From NCBI RefSeq assembly GCF_918698155.1, contig NZ_CAKKLX010000021.1, positions 1-64,000 of the forward strand: 64,000 nucleotides of DNA, in the 5' to 3' direction. Origin of the DNA: Roseomonas sp. CECT 9278. Lineage in GTDB: Bacteria > Pseudomonadota > Alphaproteobacteria > Acetobacterales > Acetobacteraceae. Both the position numbers and the translations under genes were made by a program. Of the stretch, positions 33,793 through 42,221 are shown piece after piece (the stretch's first letter is position 1; the number at the start of each line of letters is the position of its first letter). The notes under the pieces were generated by a model. The model did no database searches. It was given only the letters and a program-made list of their open reading frames with translations, and was not told the origin of the DNA.

Positions 33793-34628
33793 ATGCGCTG
33801 CTGGCCCCCTGGACGCACGGCTTCATGGTCGATGCGCTGGTGGTCGGGCTGATGGTGGCGGTGCTCGCCGCCATCCTGTCCTGCTTCGTGGTGCTGAAGG
33901 GCTGGTCGCTGATGGGCGATGCGGTCAGCCACGCCATCCTGCCGGGCGTCGTGATCGCCTACCTGGTCGGTGCGCCGCTGGTGATCGGCGCCTTCGTCGC
34001 GGGCTTCGGCTGCGCGCTGGCCTCCGGCGCCATCCGCGCCACCAGCCGCATCAAGGAGGACGCGGCGATGGGCGTGGTGTTCTCCGGCATGTTCGCGGTC
34101 GGGCTGATCCTGCTGACCCAGGTGCGCTCCAACGTGCATCTGTCGCATGTGCTGTTCGGCAGCATCCTCGGCATCGAGGACGAGGATTTCTGGCAGACGC
34201 TCGCCATCGCCGGCGGCGGGCTGCTGATCCTGGCGCTGCGCGGGCGGGACCTGGTGCTGTTCTGCTTCGACCCCGGCCAGGCGCGCATCGCCGGGCTGAA
34301 AGTGGGCCGGCTGCGGCTGTTGCTGCTGGCGGTGCTGGCCGCCAGCATCGTCGCCGGCGTGCAGGCGGTGGGCGTGATCCTGGTGGTGGCGCTGCTGATC
34401 ACCCCCGGCGCCATCGGGCTGCTGCTGGCCGACCGCTTCGGGCGCATGGTGTGGGTGGCGGTGGCGGCGGCCTGCCTGGCGACGGTGGCGGGCATCCAGG
34501 TCAGCTTCATGCTGGATGCCTCGACCGCGGGGTCGATCGTGCTGGCGCTGAGCGTGCTGTTCATCGCGGCGCTGCTGGTCTCGCCGCGGCACGGGTTGCT
34601 GCGCCGGCGCCCGCGCGCGCCCTGGTGA
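33789..34628 (+). CDS. mntD: Metal ABC transporter permease 2
   Basis: ABC-3 family permease, 279 residues, similar to the upstream permease (LSCFVVLKGWSLMGDAVSHAILPG, GVILVVALLITPGAIGLLLAD). Two permeases suggest a heterodimeric channel as in SitCD/YfeCD-type Mn/Fe uptake systems. It is the last gene of the operon and is followed by a tandem repeat. Confidence 0.92.
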   Translation: MNALLAPWTHGFMVDALVVGLMVAVLAAILSCFVVLKGWSLMGDAVSHAILPGVVIAYLVGAPLVIGAFVAGFGCALASGAIRATSRIKEDAAMGVVFSGMFAVGLILLTQVRSNVHLSHVLFGSILGIEDEDFWQTLAIAGGGLLILALRGRDLVLFCFDPGQARIAGLKVGRLRLLLLAVLAASIVAGVQAVGVILVVALLITPGAIGLLLADRFGRMVWVAVAAACLATVAGIQVSFMLDASTAGSIVLALSVLFIAALLVSPRHGLLRRRPRAPW

Positions 34629-34656
34629 TCGCCCCGGGGCGGCGCCGGGATCACGT

Positions 34657-34718
34657 GCCGCCGGCGGCACCTGGACCTTGCGCCGCCGGCGGCACCTGGA
34701 CCTTGCGCCGCCGGCGGC
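34657..34718. repeat. 2.5 copies of a 25-bp GC-rich tandem repeat
   Basis: Two exact 25-bp copies (34657-34681 and 34682-34706) and a 12-bp partial copy (34707-34718) each begin with the palindrome GCCGCCGGCGGC, followed in the full copies by ACCTGGACCTTGC. The run lies 28 bp after mntD and before mntR. It could form stacked hairpins acting as a terminator or mRNA stabiliser. Confidence 0.8.
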
Positions 34719-34806
34719 GACCCTCCCCCGCCCCCCAGGATGCGGCGACGAAGTGATGCCGCGGCTACAGATTCACTTTCGCCGTCCCGCATGCTAGGCA
34801 CGCCCC

Positions 34807-35232
34807 ATGTCCGACCACGACACCGCCCCGCCGGACGAGGCCGCCCGCCACGCCTCCGCCCGCACCGCCCGGGCCTCGGCGCTCGCGCAGGACTATGTCG
34901 AGATCATCGCCGACCTGCTGTCTCGCGAGGGCGAGGCCCGCCCGACCGACATCGCCCGCCGCCTGGGCGTCACCCATGCCACCGCCATCAAGACCATCGG
35001 CCGCCTCAAGCGCGACGGCCTGGCGCATTCGAAACCCTATCGCGGCGTGTTTCTCACCGAGGAAGGCCACGACCTGGCGCGGCGCGTGCGCGCGCGCCAC
35101 ATCACGGTCGTCGCCTTCCTCGCCGCGATCGGCGTGCCGCCCCAGGTGGCCGAGGCCGATGCCGAGGGCATCGAACATCACGTCAGCGACGAAACGCTCG
35201 CCGCCTTCGAACGCTTCCTCGCGAAGGCCTGA
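34807..35232 (+). CDS. mntR: Manganese-responsive DtxR-family regulator MntR
   Basis: The protein has 141 residues. An N-terminal winged helix (QDYVEIIADLLSREGEARPTDIARRLGVTHATAIKTIGRLKRDGL) is followed by a dimerisation domain with metal-ligand histidines (RARHITVVAFLAAIGV, GIEHHVSDETLAAFERFL). This architecture matches MntR of the DtxR family without the SH3 domain. It is transcribed separately from and just downstream of the transporter, and is expected to repress mntABCD under Mn sufficiency. Confidence 0.88.
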   Translation: MSDHDTAPPDEAARHASARTARASALAQDYVEIIADLLSREGEARPTDIARRLGVTHATAIKTIGRLKRDGLAHSKPYRGVFLTEEGHDLARRVRARHITVVAFLAAIGVPPQVAEADAEGIEHHVSDETLAAFERFLAKA

Positions 35233-35293
35233 ATACCTTCATCGCGGCGCCATATTCGCGCTGCCAGACTGGCCGCACCCCAGGAGAGCCCGC

Positions 35294-35875
35294 ATGCGCA
35301 CCACCCTCGCCGCCGCCATCCTCGCCACCGCCCTGCCGATCGCGGCGCAGGCGCAGGACCGCCCGCAGATCTTCCCGACGCGCGACGTGGCGGTGACCTA
35401 CCGCGTCGCCGGCCAGGGCCAGCAGGCGGAACTCACCATGCAATGGGCCGCCGCCAACCGCATGATGCGCATGAACATGCCCGGCGGCGTCGGCTACATC
35501 GTCGCCGACCACCAGAACCAGCGCGGCTTCATGGTGATGGAAGCCATGCGGACCATCATGGACGTGCCGATGGCCCAGGCCGCCGGCATGCAGCGCGACC
35601 TCGAGAACGCGCAATTCACCCGCGGCGGCACCGAGAAGATCGCCGGCACCGACTGCACCGTCTGGCGCTACCAGGGCCCGCAGCAATCGGGCGAGGCCTG
35701 CATCACCGCCGATGGCGTGATGCTGCGCGCGCAGGGCTCGGCGCAGGGCCAGCAGGGGCGGATGGAGGCGACGCGCATCGCCTATGGCCCGCAGGATGCC
35801 GCGCAGTTCCGCCGCCCGCAGGGCTACCAGACCATGCAGATGCCCCAGGGCATGCCCGCCCCGGGCGCGCGCTGA
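35294..35875 (+). CDS. Exported DUF4412-like protein
   Basis: The protein has 193 residues with a signal peptide (residues 1-21, ending AQA-QD) and CAGGAG upstream of ATG 35294. The mature protein is Met- and Gln-rich, with one cysteine pair (GTDCTVW, GEACITADG) that may form a disulphide. It looks like the DUF4412 family (GTEKIAGTDCTVWRY, as in LolA/LppX-like beta folds). Function unknown; its position next to lolA suggests the periplasm. Confidence 0.65.
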   Translation: MRTTLAAAILATALPIAAQAQDRPQIFPTRDVAVTYRVAGQGQQAELTMQWAAANRMMRMNMPGGVGYIVADHQNQRGFMVMEAMRTIMDVPMAQAAGMQRDLENAQFTRGGTEKIAGTDCTVWRYQGPQQSGEACITADGVMLRAQGSAQGQQGRMEATRIAYGPQDAAQFRRPQGYQTMQMPQGMPAPGAR

Positions 35876-35936
35876 GGCCAGGCGCGGCCAGGGCAACCCC
35901 CTTCCCCCCGGCCGCGCCGCACGCCACATCCGGCTG

Positions 35937-36593
35937 ATGAACCGTCGCCCCCTCCTCCTCGCGCCGTTCCTGCTGGCCTCGCCGGCGCTTGCGCAGCGCG
36001 CGGCCGCGCCGCCGGCCGCCGCGCTGGCCGACCGCGACCGCGCCGACCTCGCACGGGTCGAGGCCTACCTGAATGCGCTCGGCACGCTGCGCGCGCGCTT
36101 CCTGCAGATCGCGCAGAACGGCGCCGCGGCCGAGGGCACCGCCTGGATCTGGCGGCCGGGCCGCATGCGGTTCGAATACGACCCGCCGGAACCGCTGCTG
36201 CTGGTGGCCGATGGCGGCCAGTTCCTGATGTACGATCGCGAATTGCGCGCCCCCACCACGCTGCTGGTCAGCCGCACGCCGCTCGGCATCCTGCTGCGGC
36301 GCGAGGTGCGGCTGTCGGGCGACGTGACCGTGACCGCGATGGAACGCAGCGGCGGCTTCCTGCGGGTGACCATGTTCCGCACCGCCGAGCCCAACGAGGG
36401 TCGGCTCACGCTGGTGTTCAACCCCGACCCGATCGAACTCCGCCAATGGGCGGTGACCGACGCGCAGGGGCGCGAGACGCGCGTGACGCTGTCGCGAATC
36501 GAGACCGGCCTGCGCTTCCCCGCCGGGCTGTTCCAGTTCAATGACCCGCGCTTCTTCGAACCGGGCGGCTTCGGGCTGCCGCAAGGGGGCTGA
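35937..36593 (+). CDS. lolA: Outer-membrane lipoprotein carrier protein LolA-like
   Basis: The protein has 218 residues with a signal peptide ending ALA-QR. It has the conserved LolA features: a TLRARFLQIAQNG strand, the GTAWIWRPGRMRFEYDPPEPLLLVADG core, and LTLVFNPDPIELRQWAVTDAQG near the C-terminus. LolA shuttles lipoproteins from LolCDE to the outer membrane. It starts after a 61-bp gap and is followed by a hairpin. Confidence 0.85.
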   Translation: MNRRPLLLAPFLLASPALAQRAAAPPAAALADRDRADLARVEAYLNALGTLRARFLQIAQNGAAAEGTAWIWRPGRMRFEYDPPEPLLLVADGGQFLMYDRELRAPTTLLVSRTPLGILLRREVRLSGDVTVTAMERSGGFLRVTMFRTAEPNEGRLTLVFNPDPIELRQWAVTDAQGRETRVTLSRIETGLRFPAGLFQFNDPRFFEPGGFGLPQGG

Positions 36594-36610
36594 CGCCCGG
36601 TTTCCGGGCG
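36594..36610 (+). terminator. Short hairpin after lolA
   Basis: CGCCCGG-TTT-CCGGGCG forms a 7-bp stem immediately after the lolA stop codon. There is no T tract, so termination is uncertain. Confidence 0.4.
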
Positions 36611-36717
36611 CCGCGGCCGGTGCGATGCATGGCATCCGTGCAACGCATGGCGCGCATTCACGAAAAACCCACAGGACGCCTTGATCCTGACACGGCGTCG
36701 CGGAAGTGTAGTGATCC

Positions 36718-37518
36718 ATGAGACCTCTCGTTGGCATCTCCTGCTGTCAGAAAGCCTTCGGCATCTTCGGGACACCGAACCATGCCGCGTCGGACACCTA
36801 TATCCGCGTGGTGCGCGGCCCGGCGCACGGCACGCCCGTGCTGCTGCCCGCCGCCGGGGAGGACCTCTCCGGCGAATTGCTGCCGCACCTCGATGGGCTG
36901 ATCCTCACCGGCAGCCGGTCCAACGTGTGGCCCGGCTTCTATGACGGTCCTGCCCATGCCGAGGGCACGCCCGAGGACCGCTACCGCGACGACACCACCC
37001 TGCCGCTGATCCGCGCCGCGATCGACCAGGGCGTGCCGCTGCTGGCGATCTGCCGCGGCATGCAGGAGCTCAACGTCGCGCTGGGCGGCAGCCTCGACCA
37101 GCGAATCCAGGACCTGCCGGGGCGGATGGACCACTCCACCCCGTCCGACCAGCCGATCCCGAAGGTGCGCACCGGCAAGGCGCATGCCGTGCGGATCGAA
37201 CGCGACGGCGCGCTGGCGCAGGCGGTCACACCCGCCGCGCGCCTGGCCGGGCGGCTGTCGGTGAATTCGCTGCACAACCAGGGCGTGCAGCGCCTCGCCC
37301 CCCGCCTGGTCGCCGAGGCCTGGGCGCCGGACGGCACGATCGAGGCGGTGCGCGTGGACAGCGCCCGCGGCTTCGCGCTGGGCGTGCAATGGCACCCCGA
37401 ATACGACTGGGAACGCGACGCCGACAGCCGCGCCATCTTCGACGCCTTCGGCCGCGCCTGCGCCGCGCATCGTGCCGCGCGCTGCACCCAGGCAGGGCTG
37501 GCCCAGGCCGCGGAATAG
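36718..37518 (+). CDS. Gamma-glutamyl-gamma-aminobutyrate hydrolase family (class I GATase, peptidase C26)
   Basis: The protein has 266 residues. The nucleophile is C112 in LLAICRGMQE, followed by LNVALGGSLDQRIQD; the catalytic histidine and glutamate are in GVQWHPEYD. The N-terminal VGISCCQKAFG and LDGLILTGSRSNVWP segments fit the PuuD-like family, which hydrolyses gamma-glutamylated amines. No polyamine genes are adjacent, so the substrate is open. Confidence 0.88.
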   Translation: MRPLVGISCCQKAFGIFGTPNHAASDTYIRVVRGPAHGTPVLLPAAGEDLSGELLPHLDGLILTGSRSNVWPGFYDGPAHAEGTPEDRYRDDTTLPLIRAAIDQGVPLLAICRGMQELNVALGGSLDQRIQDLPGRMDHSTPSDQPIPKVRTGKAHAVRIERDGALAQAVTPAARLAGRLSVNSLHNQGVQRLAPRLVAEAWAPDGTIEAVRVDSARGFALGVQWHPEYDWERDADSRAIFDAFGRACAAHRAARCTQAGLAQAAE

Positions 37519-37526
37519 CCGCCGGC

Positions 37527-37546
37527 CGGGTGACCGGCGTCACCCG
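37527..37546 (+). terminator. Hairpin after the C26 hydrolase gene
   Basis: CGGGTGAC-CGGC-GTCACCCG is a perfect 8-bp stem with a 4-nt loop, 8 bp after the hydrolase stop. It is followed by an A-rich rather than T-rich stretch. Confidence 0.45.
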
Positions 37547-37564
37547 AAAGACATCATTTGCGTT

Positions 37565-37593
37565 TTGATTTTGCAGGATAAAGCGGCTAGGGT
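37565..37593 (+). promoter_or_regulatory. Predicted promoter of an intergenic transcript
   Basis: TTGATT (37565-37570), a 17-bp spacer and TAGGGT (37588-37593) resemble a sigma70-type promoter. The surrounding sequence is clearly AT-richer than the neighbourhood. Transcription would begin near 37599. Confidence 0.45.
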
Positions 37594-37598
37594 TCACC

Positions 37599-37715
37599 GG
37601 CTGGGTTCAACCAACCCGGTGGACGATCCCCGGTATCCCCTGCCGGCTCGCCCGACTATTCCGATCGGAAGAAAATACCGCGCCCGGTCACCCCCCTGAC
37701 CGGGCGCACCTTTTT
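37599..37715 (+). ncRNA. Candidate intergenic small RNA with intrinsic terminator
   Basis: The 319-bp gap between the C26 hydrolase and the FAH gene holds a promoter-like sequence, a small stem GGGTT-CAACC-AACCC (37603-37617), the palindrome CCGATCGG (37661-37668), and an excellent intrinsic terminator. The terminator has an 11-bp perfect stem GCGCCCGGTCA/TGACCGGGCGC (37680-37690, 37697-37707) with a CCCCCC loop and TTTTT at 37711-37715. The roughly 117-nt transcript has no convincing ORF. C-rich loops like this pair with ribosome-binding sites in several alphaproteobacterial sRNAs. It could instead be a 5' leader. Confidence 0.5.
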
Positions 37716-37837
37716 CTGCCCCCGCCGTGCGATCCCGGCCGATCTTCACATGGCGTCTCAACGCCGTGGGTGGCTTCCGGCCCCGCCGCCGGGGCTGTAT
37801 AGGACAGGCTCCCATCCCATCCCGGAGCCTCGCCCGC

Positions 37838-38524
37838 ATGGTCGCCTACGTGTTCGCCCCGCCGCCGGTCGCCGCCATCCCCGTCAAGGGCAGCGATGCC
37901 ATGTTCCCGGTCCGGCGCATCTTCTGCGTGGGCCGCAACTATGCCGAGCATGCCATCGAGATGGGCTCCGACCCGACCCGCGAACCCCCCTTCTACTTCG
38001 CGAAGCCGGCCGATGCGGTGGTCATCAATGGCGCCGACATGCCCTACCCGACCGTCACCAAGTCGCTGCACCACGAAATGGAACTGGTCGTGGCCATCGG
38101 CACGGGCGGGAAGAACATCGCGGTGGGCGACGCGCTGAAGCATGTCTGGGGCTATTGCTGCGGCCTGGACATGACCCGCCGCGACATCCAGAACGAAGCC
38201 AAGAAGACCGGCCGCCCCTGGGACATGGGCAAGGGCTTCGACCAGTCCGCCCCCATGGGCGCGCTGGTGCCGGCCGCCGGCATCGACCCGTCGAAGGGCA
38301 AGATCGAACTGAAGGTGAACGGCAAGGTCACCCAGACCTCCGACCTGTCGAAGCTGATCTGGTCGGTGCCGGAAGTCATCGCGAACCTGTCCGAGCTGGT
38401 CGAACTCGCGCCGGGCGACCTGATCATGACCGGCACGCCCGAGGGCGTGGCCGCCGTGGTCCGCGGCGACGTGCTGGAAGGCATCGTCGAAGGCGTGGGC
38501 GAGGTGAAGACGAAGATCGTCTGA
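37838..38524 (+). CDS. Fumarylacetoacetate hydrolase family protein
   Basis: The protein has 228 residues. The FAH fold shows [29 protein letters not shown], the metal-binding [33 protein letters not shown] and [13 protein letters not shown]. The enzyme family includes acylpyruvases and fumarylpyruvate hydrolases; the small size and sequence fit fumarylpyruvate hydrolase/acylpyruvase, but the substrate is not certain. The stop overlaps xthA (TGATG). Confidence 0.9.
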   Translation: MVAYVFAPPPVAAIPVKGSDAMFPVRRIFCVGRNYAEHAIEMGSDPTREPPFYFAKPADAVVINGADMPYPTVTKSLHHEMELVVAIGTGGKNIAVGDALKHVWGYCCGLDMTRRDIQNEAKKTGRPWDMGKGFDQSAPMGALVPAAGIDPSKGKIELKVNGKVTQTSDLSKLIWSVPEVIANLSELVELAPGDLIMTGTPEGVAAVVRGDVLEGIVEGVGEVKTKIV

Positions 38525-39354
38525 TGGCCCGCAAGGCCGCCGCCGGGGGCGGCACGCTGCGCATCGCCACATGGAACATCAACAGCGTGCGGCTGCGGCT
38601 GCCGCTGTTGAAGGACCTCGTGGCCGCGCTGGCGCCGGATGTGCTGTGCCTGCAGGAAACCAAGTGCCCGGACGAATTCTTCCCGCATGAGGGGGCAGCC
38701 GCACTTGGCTTCACGCATCGGCTGGTGCGCGGCATGAAGGGCTACAACGGCGTCGCCGTCCTGTCGAAGCGCCCGATCCTGGCGCGGGATGGCGACCCCG
38801 ACTGGTGTTCGCGCGGCGATTGCCGGCACCTCGGCGCCACCATCGACGCGCCCGGCGGGCCGATCGAGCTGCACAATTTCTATGTCCCCGCCGGCGGCGA
38901 CATCGCCGACCGCGAGGCCAACCCGAAATTCGGCCACAAGATGGACTTCGTTGCGGAAGCCACCGCGTGGTCCAAGGCGCGCCCGGCGCAGCGCGCGGTG
39001 CTGGTGGGCGACCTCAACATCGCGCCGCTCGAACATGATGTGTGGTCGCACAAGCAATTGCTGGCCGTGGTGTCGCACACGCCGGCCGAGGTCGCCGCCC
39101 TGACCGCCTGGCAGCAGGCCGGCGGCTGGCACGATGCGCTGCGCCACTTCGTCCCGGCCGACCAGAAGCTGTATACTTGGTGGTCCTACCGCGCGCGCGA
39201 TTGGCGCGCGGCCGATCGCGGGCGCCGGCTCGACCATGTCTGGGTCAGCCCCGACCTCGCGGGCAGCCTGAAGCAGCACATTGTCCTGAAGGACGCGCGC
39301 GACTGGTCGCAGGCCTCGGACCACGTCCCGGTGATGGTGGAGATCGCGGCATGA
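38524..39354 (+). CDS. xthA: Exodeoxyribonuclease III
   Basis: AP endonuclease/3'-5' exonuclease of base excision repair, 276 residues. The signatures of the EEP fold are all present: IATWNINSVRLRLP, CLQETKCPD, NFYVPAGGD, VGDLNIAPLEHDVW and the catalytic histidine in SDHVPVMVE. It is translationally coupled to both neighbours (TGATG upstream, ATGA downstream). Confidence 0.96.
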   Translation: MARKAAAGGGTLRIATWNINSVRLRLPLLKDLVAALAPDVLCLQETKCPDEFFPHEGAAALGFTHRLVRGMKGYNGVAVLSKRPILARDGDPDWCSRGDCRHLGATIDAPGGPIELHNFYVPAGGDIADREANPKFGHKMDFVAEATAWSKARPAQRAVLVGDLNIAPLEHDVWSHKQLLAVVSHTPAEVAALTAWQQAGGWHDALRHFVPADQKLYTWWSYRARDWRAADRGRRLDHVWVSPDLAGSLKQHIVLKDARDWSQASDHVPVMVEIAA

Positions 39355-39764
39355 GCGGACCCGTGACCGGCCGTCGTGCCGCCCTGCTGGCGATGCTGGC
39401 GGCGCTGTCGGCCTGCGCCGCGCCGCCGCCCCCTGCCCCGGTGGTCACCGCCGATCCCGACCCCGACCCGGAAACGGTCTATACCCCCGGCCCGATCGCC
39501 TGGGACAGCCTGACCGAGGAGCACAAGCGCCGCGCCCGCCAGGGCCTGACCCGCCTGGGCGAGGACGTGCCCGACGACGCGACGCTGCAGGCGCGCTGGA
39601 TGATCATGCCGCCGGCGCAGCAGCGCTACATGATCCGCCGCCCGCCGCCGCCGCCGCCACGGGTCGTCCCGCGCGGCCGCGCGGCACCGGCGCGCGGCGC
39701 AGCGCCCGCCCGCCGGGGTGCTCCCCCCCCGCCCCCACGCCGCGCCCCGCCCCCACGGCGGTAA
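39351..39764 (+). CDS. Proline-rich lipoprotein, unknown function
   Basis: The protein has 137 residues. The lipobox LSACA at about residues 19-23 ends a short signal peptide. The mature protein is acidic and Pro-rich at first (PPPPAPVVTADPDPDPETVY), has a short conserved-looking core (SLTEEHKRRARQGLTRLGEDVPDDATLQARWMIMPPAQQRYMI), and ends in a basic Pro/Arg/Ala tail. It is likely inner- or outer-membrane anchored. Function unknown; coupled to xthA. Confidence 0.7.
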   Translation: MSGPVTGRRAALLAMLAALSACAAPPPPAPVVTADPDPDPETVYTPGPIAWDSLTEEHKRRARQGLTRLGEDVPDDATLQARWMIMPPAQQRYMIRRPPPPPPRVVPRGRAAPARGAAPARRGAPPPPPRRAPPPRR

Positions 39765-39936
39765 CGCACCGCCTGGCCGAGCGCCCCGGTGGTCGGCACA
39801 TGATGCGCGCCGGCGGCAGCCGCGAAGGGCTCGCGGCGCATCGCCGGAGCACGCCCGTCGCCGCCATGCAACCGGACAAGGGCGGCGCGCCCCGCGTGAC
39901 GACCTGCGCGGCGCGGCGGGGTCGCGCCGCCATCGT

Positions 39937-40683
39937 TCAGGCCTGCGCCATCCCGATCCGCCCAAGCCCCGGCAGCTTCACCGCCGGCCGCCGCAGGTCG
40001 ATCCCGGCCACGCCGCCGAGAATATTAACCTCGATCCGCTCGACCCAGCCGAGGGTGACGCCGGCATAGCCACCCAGCGTCAGCCGCAGCCCGGTTCCCG
40101 ACGCCGTGCGGCGCAGCCACCATCCGTCATGCGGGTAGTCCTTGCCGATCGCATTCGGCGGCAGCACGGCCTGTGCCTCGGGCACCGCCTCCAGCACGGC
40201 GGCGACGAAGGTGTTGGAATTGGGCCCCGGCCAGACGCGGTAGTCGCCACGCTCGCGCCAACGATACGCCTCGACCGCCGCCTGCATGCGCGGGATCAGC
40301 GCCGCCGCGGCATCGCCATCGGCCGCGAAGACCACCTGCGGGTCGCGGCCGAACCAGCGGCCATCCGGCACGAAGCCGTTGACGCGGATGGGTTCGCCCC
40401 AGGCGGTGTAGTCCCAGCGCGTGTAGTCGCGGGCACCCTCCGGCTTCACCACGATCCAGCTGTGTACCGCGACGACACCGCGCCAGCGCACCGTCGGCGC
40501 GGCAAACACCCGCACGATCGCGCCGGCGTGGCGGTCGGCCGGCGGCAGGTGGCCGATCGATGACCGGTCCGCCGCCGCCCAGGCCGCGCCGATGCCCGCG
40601 CGCTGGTACAGCGCCGCGGCGATGCCGATCGGCACCAGCCAGACGATGACGAACAGGATCAGCACGCGGCGGGCGACCTTCAT
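39937..40683 (-). CDS. DUF3750 domain membrane-anchored protein
   Basis: The protein has 248 residues. One transmembrane helix at about 8-28 (VLILFVIVWLVPIGIAAALY) is followed by a periplasmic domain with HSWIVVKPEGARDYTRWDYTAWG, WFGRDPQVVFAADG, WPGPNSNTFVAAVLEAVPE and PPNAIGKDYP, the pattern of the DUF3750 family. The Asn-Ser-Asn-Thr-Phe and histidine residues look catalytic, but no activity is known to me. ATG 40683 has AGGAAGG upstream; longer readings have no ribosome-binding site. Confidence 0.8.
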   Translation of the reverse strand: MKVARRVLILFVIVWLVPIGIAAALYQRAGIGAAWAAADRSSIGHLPPADRHAGAIVRVFAAPTVRWRGVVAVHSWIVVKPEGARDYTRWDYTAWGEPIRVNGFVPDGRWFGRDPQVVFAADGDAAAALIPRMQAAVEAYRWRERGDYRVWPGPNSNTFVAAVLEAVPEAQAVLPPNAIGKDYPHDGWWLRRTASGTGLRLTLGGYAGVTLGWVERIEVNILGGVAGIDLRRPAVKLPGLGRIGMAQA

Positions 40684-40798
40684 GGGCCTTCCTGATCTGT
40701 GGCGCGGCCGGGCCGGGACAAGGCCGCCGCGCCTGCGCCCCTTTCGCGGCCGCGCCGGCGCCCCCAATTTCCAGGCATCCAATGCGGGACACCGATGC

Positions 40799-41674
40799 AT
40801 GACCGACACCCCCGACTATACCCCGCCCAAGGTCTGGACGTGGAACAAGGCCAATGGCGGCCGCTTCGCCAACATCAACCGCCCCATCGCCGGCCCCACG
40901 CATGACAAGGACCTGCCGGTCGGCCGCCACCCGCTGCAGCTCTATTCGCTCGGCACGCCCAACGGCGTGAAGATCACCATCATGCTGGAGGAGCTGCTCG
41001 CGCTCGGTCACGCCGGCGCCGAATACGATGCCTGGCTGATCCGCATCGGCGAGGGCGACCAGTTCGGCTCGGGCTTCGTCGCGGCCAACCCGAATTCCAA
41101 GATCCCCGCGCTGGTCGATCGCAGCGGCCCGACCCCGATCCGCGTCTTCGAATCGGGGGCGATCCTGGTGTACCTGGCGGAGAAGTTCGGAGCCTTCCTG
41201 CCGGCCGAGTCCGCCGCACGCGCCGAGACGCTGTCCTGGCTGTTCTGGCAGATGGGCTCCGCGCCGTATCTGGGCGGTGGCTTCGGGCACTTCTACGCCT
41301 ATGCGCCGTTCAAGATGGAATACCCGATCGACCGCTTCGCGATGGAGGTGAAGCGGCAGCTCGACGTGCTCGACCGCCGCCTGGCCGAGAACGCCTTCAT
41401 CGCGGGGCCGGACTACACCATCGCCGACATGGCGATCTGGCCCTGGTATGGCGGGCTGGCCAAGGGCTGGCTGTACGGCGCGGCGGAGTTCCTGGACGTC
41501 GCCGCCTACCGCCACGTGCAACGATGGGCGGAGGCGATCGGCGAACGCCCCGCGGTGCGGCGCGGACGCATGGTCAACCGCGTGCAGGGCGAGGCGTCGA
41601 GCCAGCTGCACGAACGCCATGACGCGAGCGACTTCGAGACCCGCACGCAGGACAAGCTGAAGGCGGCTGAATGA
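40799..41674 (+). CDS. yghU: Glutathione S-transferase, YghU-like
   Basis: The protein has 291 residues. The Nu-class GST has a long N-terminal extension (DYTPPKVWTWNKANGGRFANINRPIAGPTH), then the thioredoxin-like domain LQLYSLGTPNGVKITIMLEEL, NPNSKIPALVDRSG and FESGAILVYLAEK, then an all-alpha domain with TIADMAIWPWYGGL. YghU-type proteins reduce organic hydroperoxides and bind two glutathiones. Divergent from the DUF3750 gene. Confidence 0.9.
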   Translation: MTDTPDYTPPKVWTWNKANGGRFANINRPIAGPTHDKDLPVGRHPLQLYSLGTPNGVKITIMLEELLALGHAGAEYDAWLIRIGEGDQFGSGFVAANPNSKIPALVDRSGPTPIRVFESGAILVYLAEKFGAFLPAESAARAETLSWLFWQMGSAPYLGGGFGHFYAYAPFKMEYPIDRFAMEVKRQLDVLDRRLAENAFIAGPDYTIADMAIWPWYGGLAKGWLYGAAEFLDVAAYRHVQRWAEAIGERPAVRRGRMVNRVQGEASSQLHERHDASDFETRTQDKLKAAE

Positions 41675-41771
41675 GGCTGGCGGGGCCGGGGTTTTAACCC
41701 TCGGTCAACCGGCGGCCTTCACCATCACGGCGCGCGCCCCTGGCGGCGCTTTGGTGGCAGGAGGCCCCTCG

Positions 41772-42107
41772 ATGACGACCCTTCCCTCGCTGGCCGCGCT
41801 GCGGCCGGCCGCAGCGGGTATTTCGACCGCCACGGCGGCCACGGACCGGCCGCTGGCCTATGCCTTCGACGAGACCTGCTCGATCCTGGTCGGCTGGCAG
41901 CGGCGCGACGGCGTGCTGCGCATGCTGTCGCCGACGCGCGCGGTGGTGGGCGGCGTGGCGGGACTGCGCGCGGGCGACAGCTTGCGCCTCGTGCTCTATC
42001 GCGACGAGGTGGTGGTGCGGGACTGCCGCGTGACCGGCACGACGCTGCAGGGGGTCGAACTGTCGACCATGGGCGGCGTGGATGCGCGGGAGGGGGCGCT
42101 GCAGTAG
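41772..42107 (+). CDS. Small PilZ-like protein (tentative)
   Basis: About 111 residues with AGGAGG upstream of ATG 41772. The C-terminal 65 residues look like a small beta barrel (RDGVLRMLSPTRAVVGGVAGLRAGDSLRLVLYRDE followed by GTTLQGVELS), reminiscent of PilZ domains, but the RxxxR/DxSxxG cyclic-di-GMP motifs are not clear. Low confidence on family. It is the last typical high-GC gene before the accessory region. Confidence 0.5.
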   Translation: MTTLPSLAALRPAAAGISTATAATDRPLAYAFDETCSILVGWQRRDGVLRMLSPTRAVVGGVAGLRAGDSLRLVLYRDEVVVRDCRVTGTTLQGVELSTMGGVDAREGALQ

Positions 42108-42221
42108 GGGGTGAAACTGGCGGAGGGAGTGCGCCCGGTTACAAGCGGTCTCTGAGCGTCAACGCCGATGGTTCGGTCACCCCAGGGTGTGGACCAAAGA
42201 GAGGTCCCTCACGCCAGTAGA

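Noticed and set aside
34657-34718. Considered as a small CRISPR-like array
   Set aside because: Copies are directly adjacent with no spacers, only 2.5 units, and the unit is a GC-rich palindrome.
42120-42221. Possible tRNA or tRNA fragment at the border of the accessory region (a GGTTCGGT word near 42167)
   Set aside because: No acceptor stem, anticodon arm or D arm could be folded around it.
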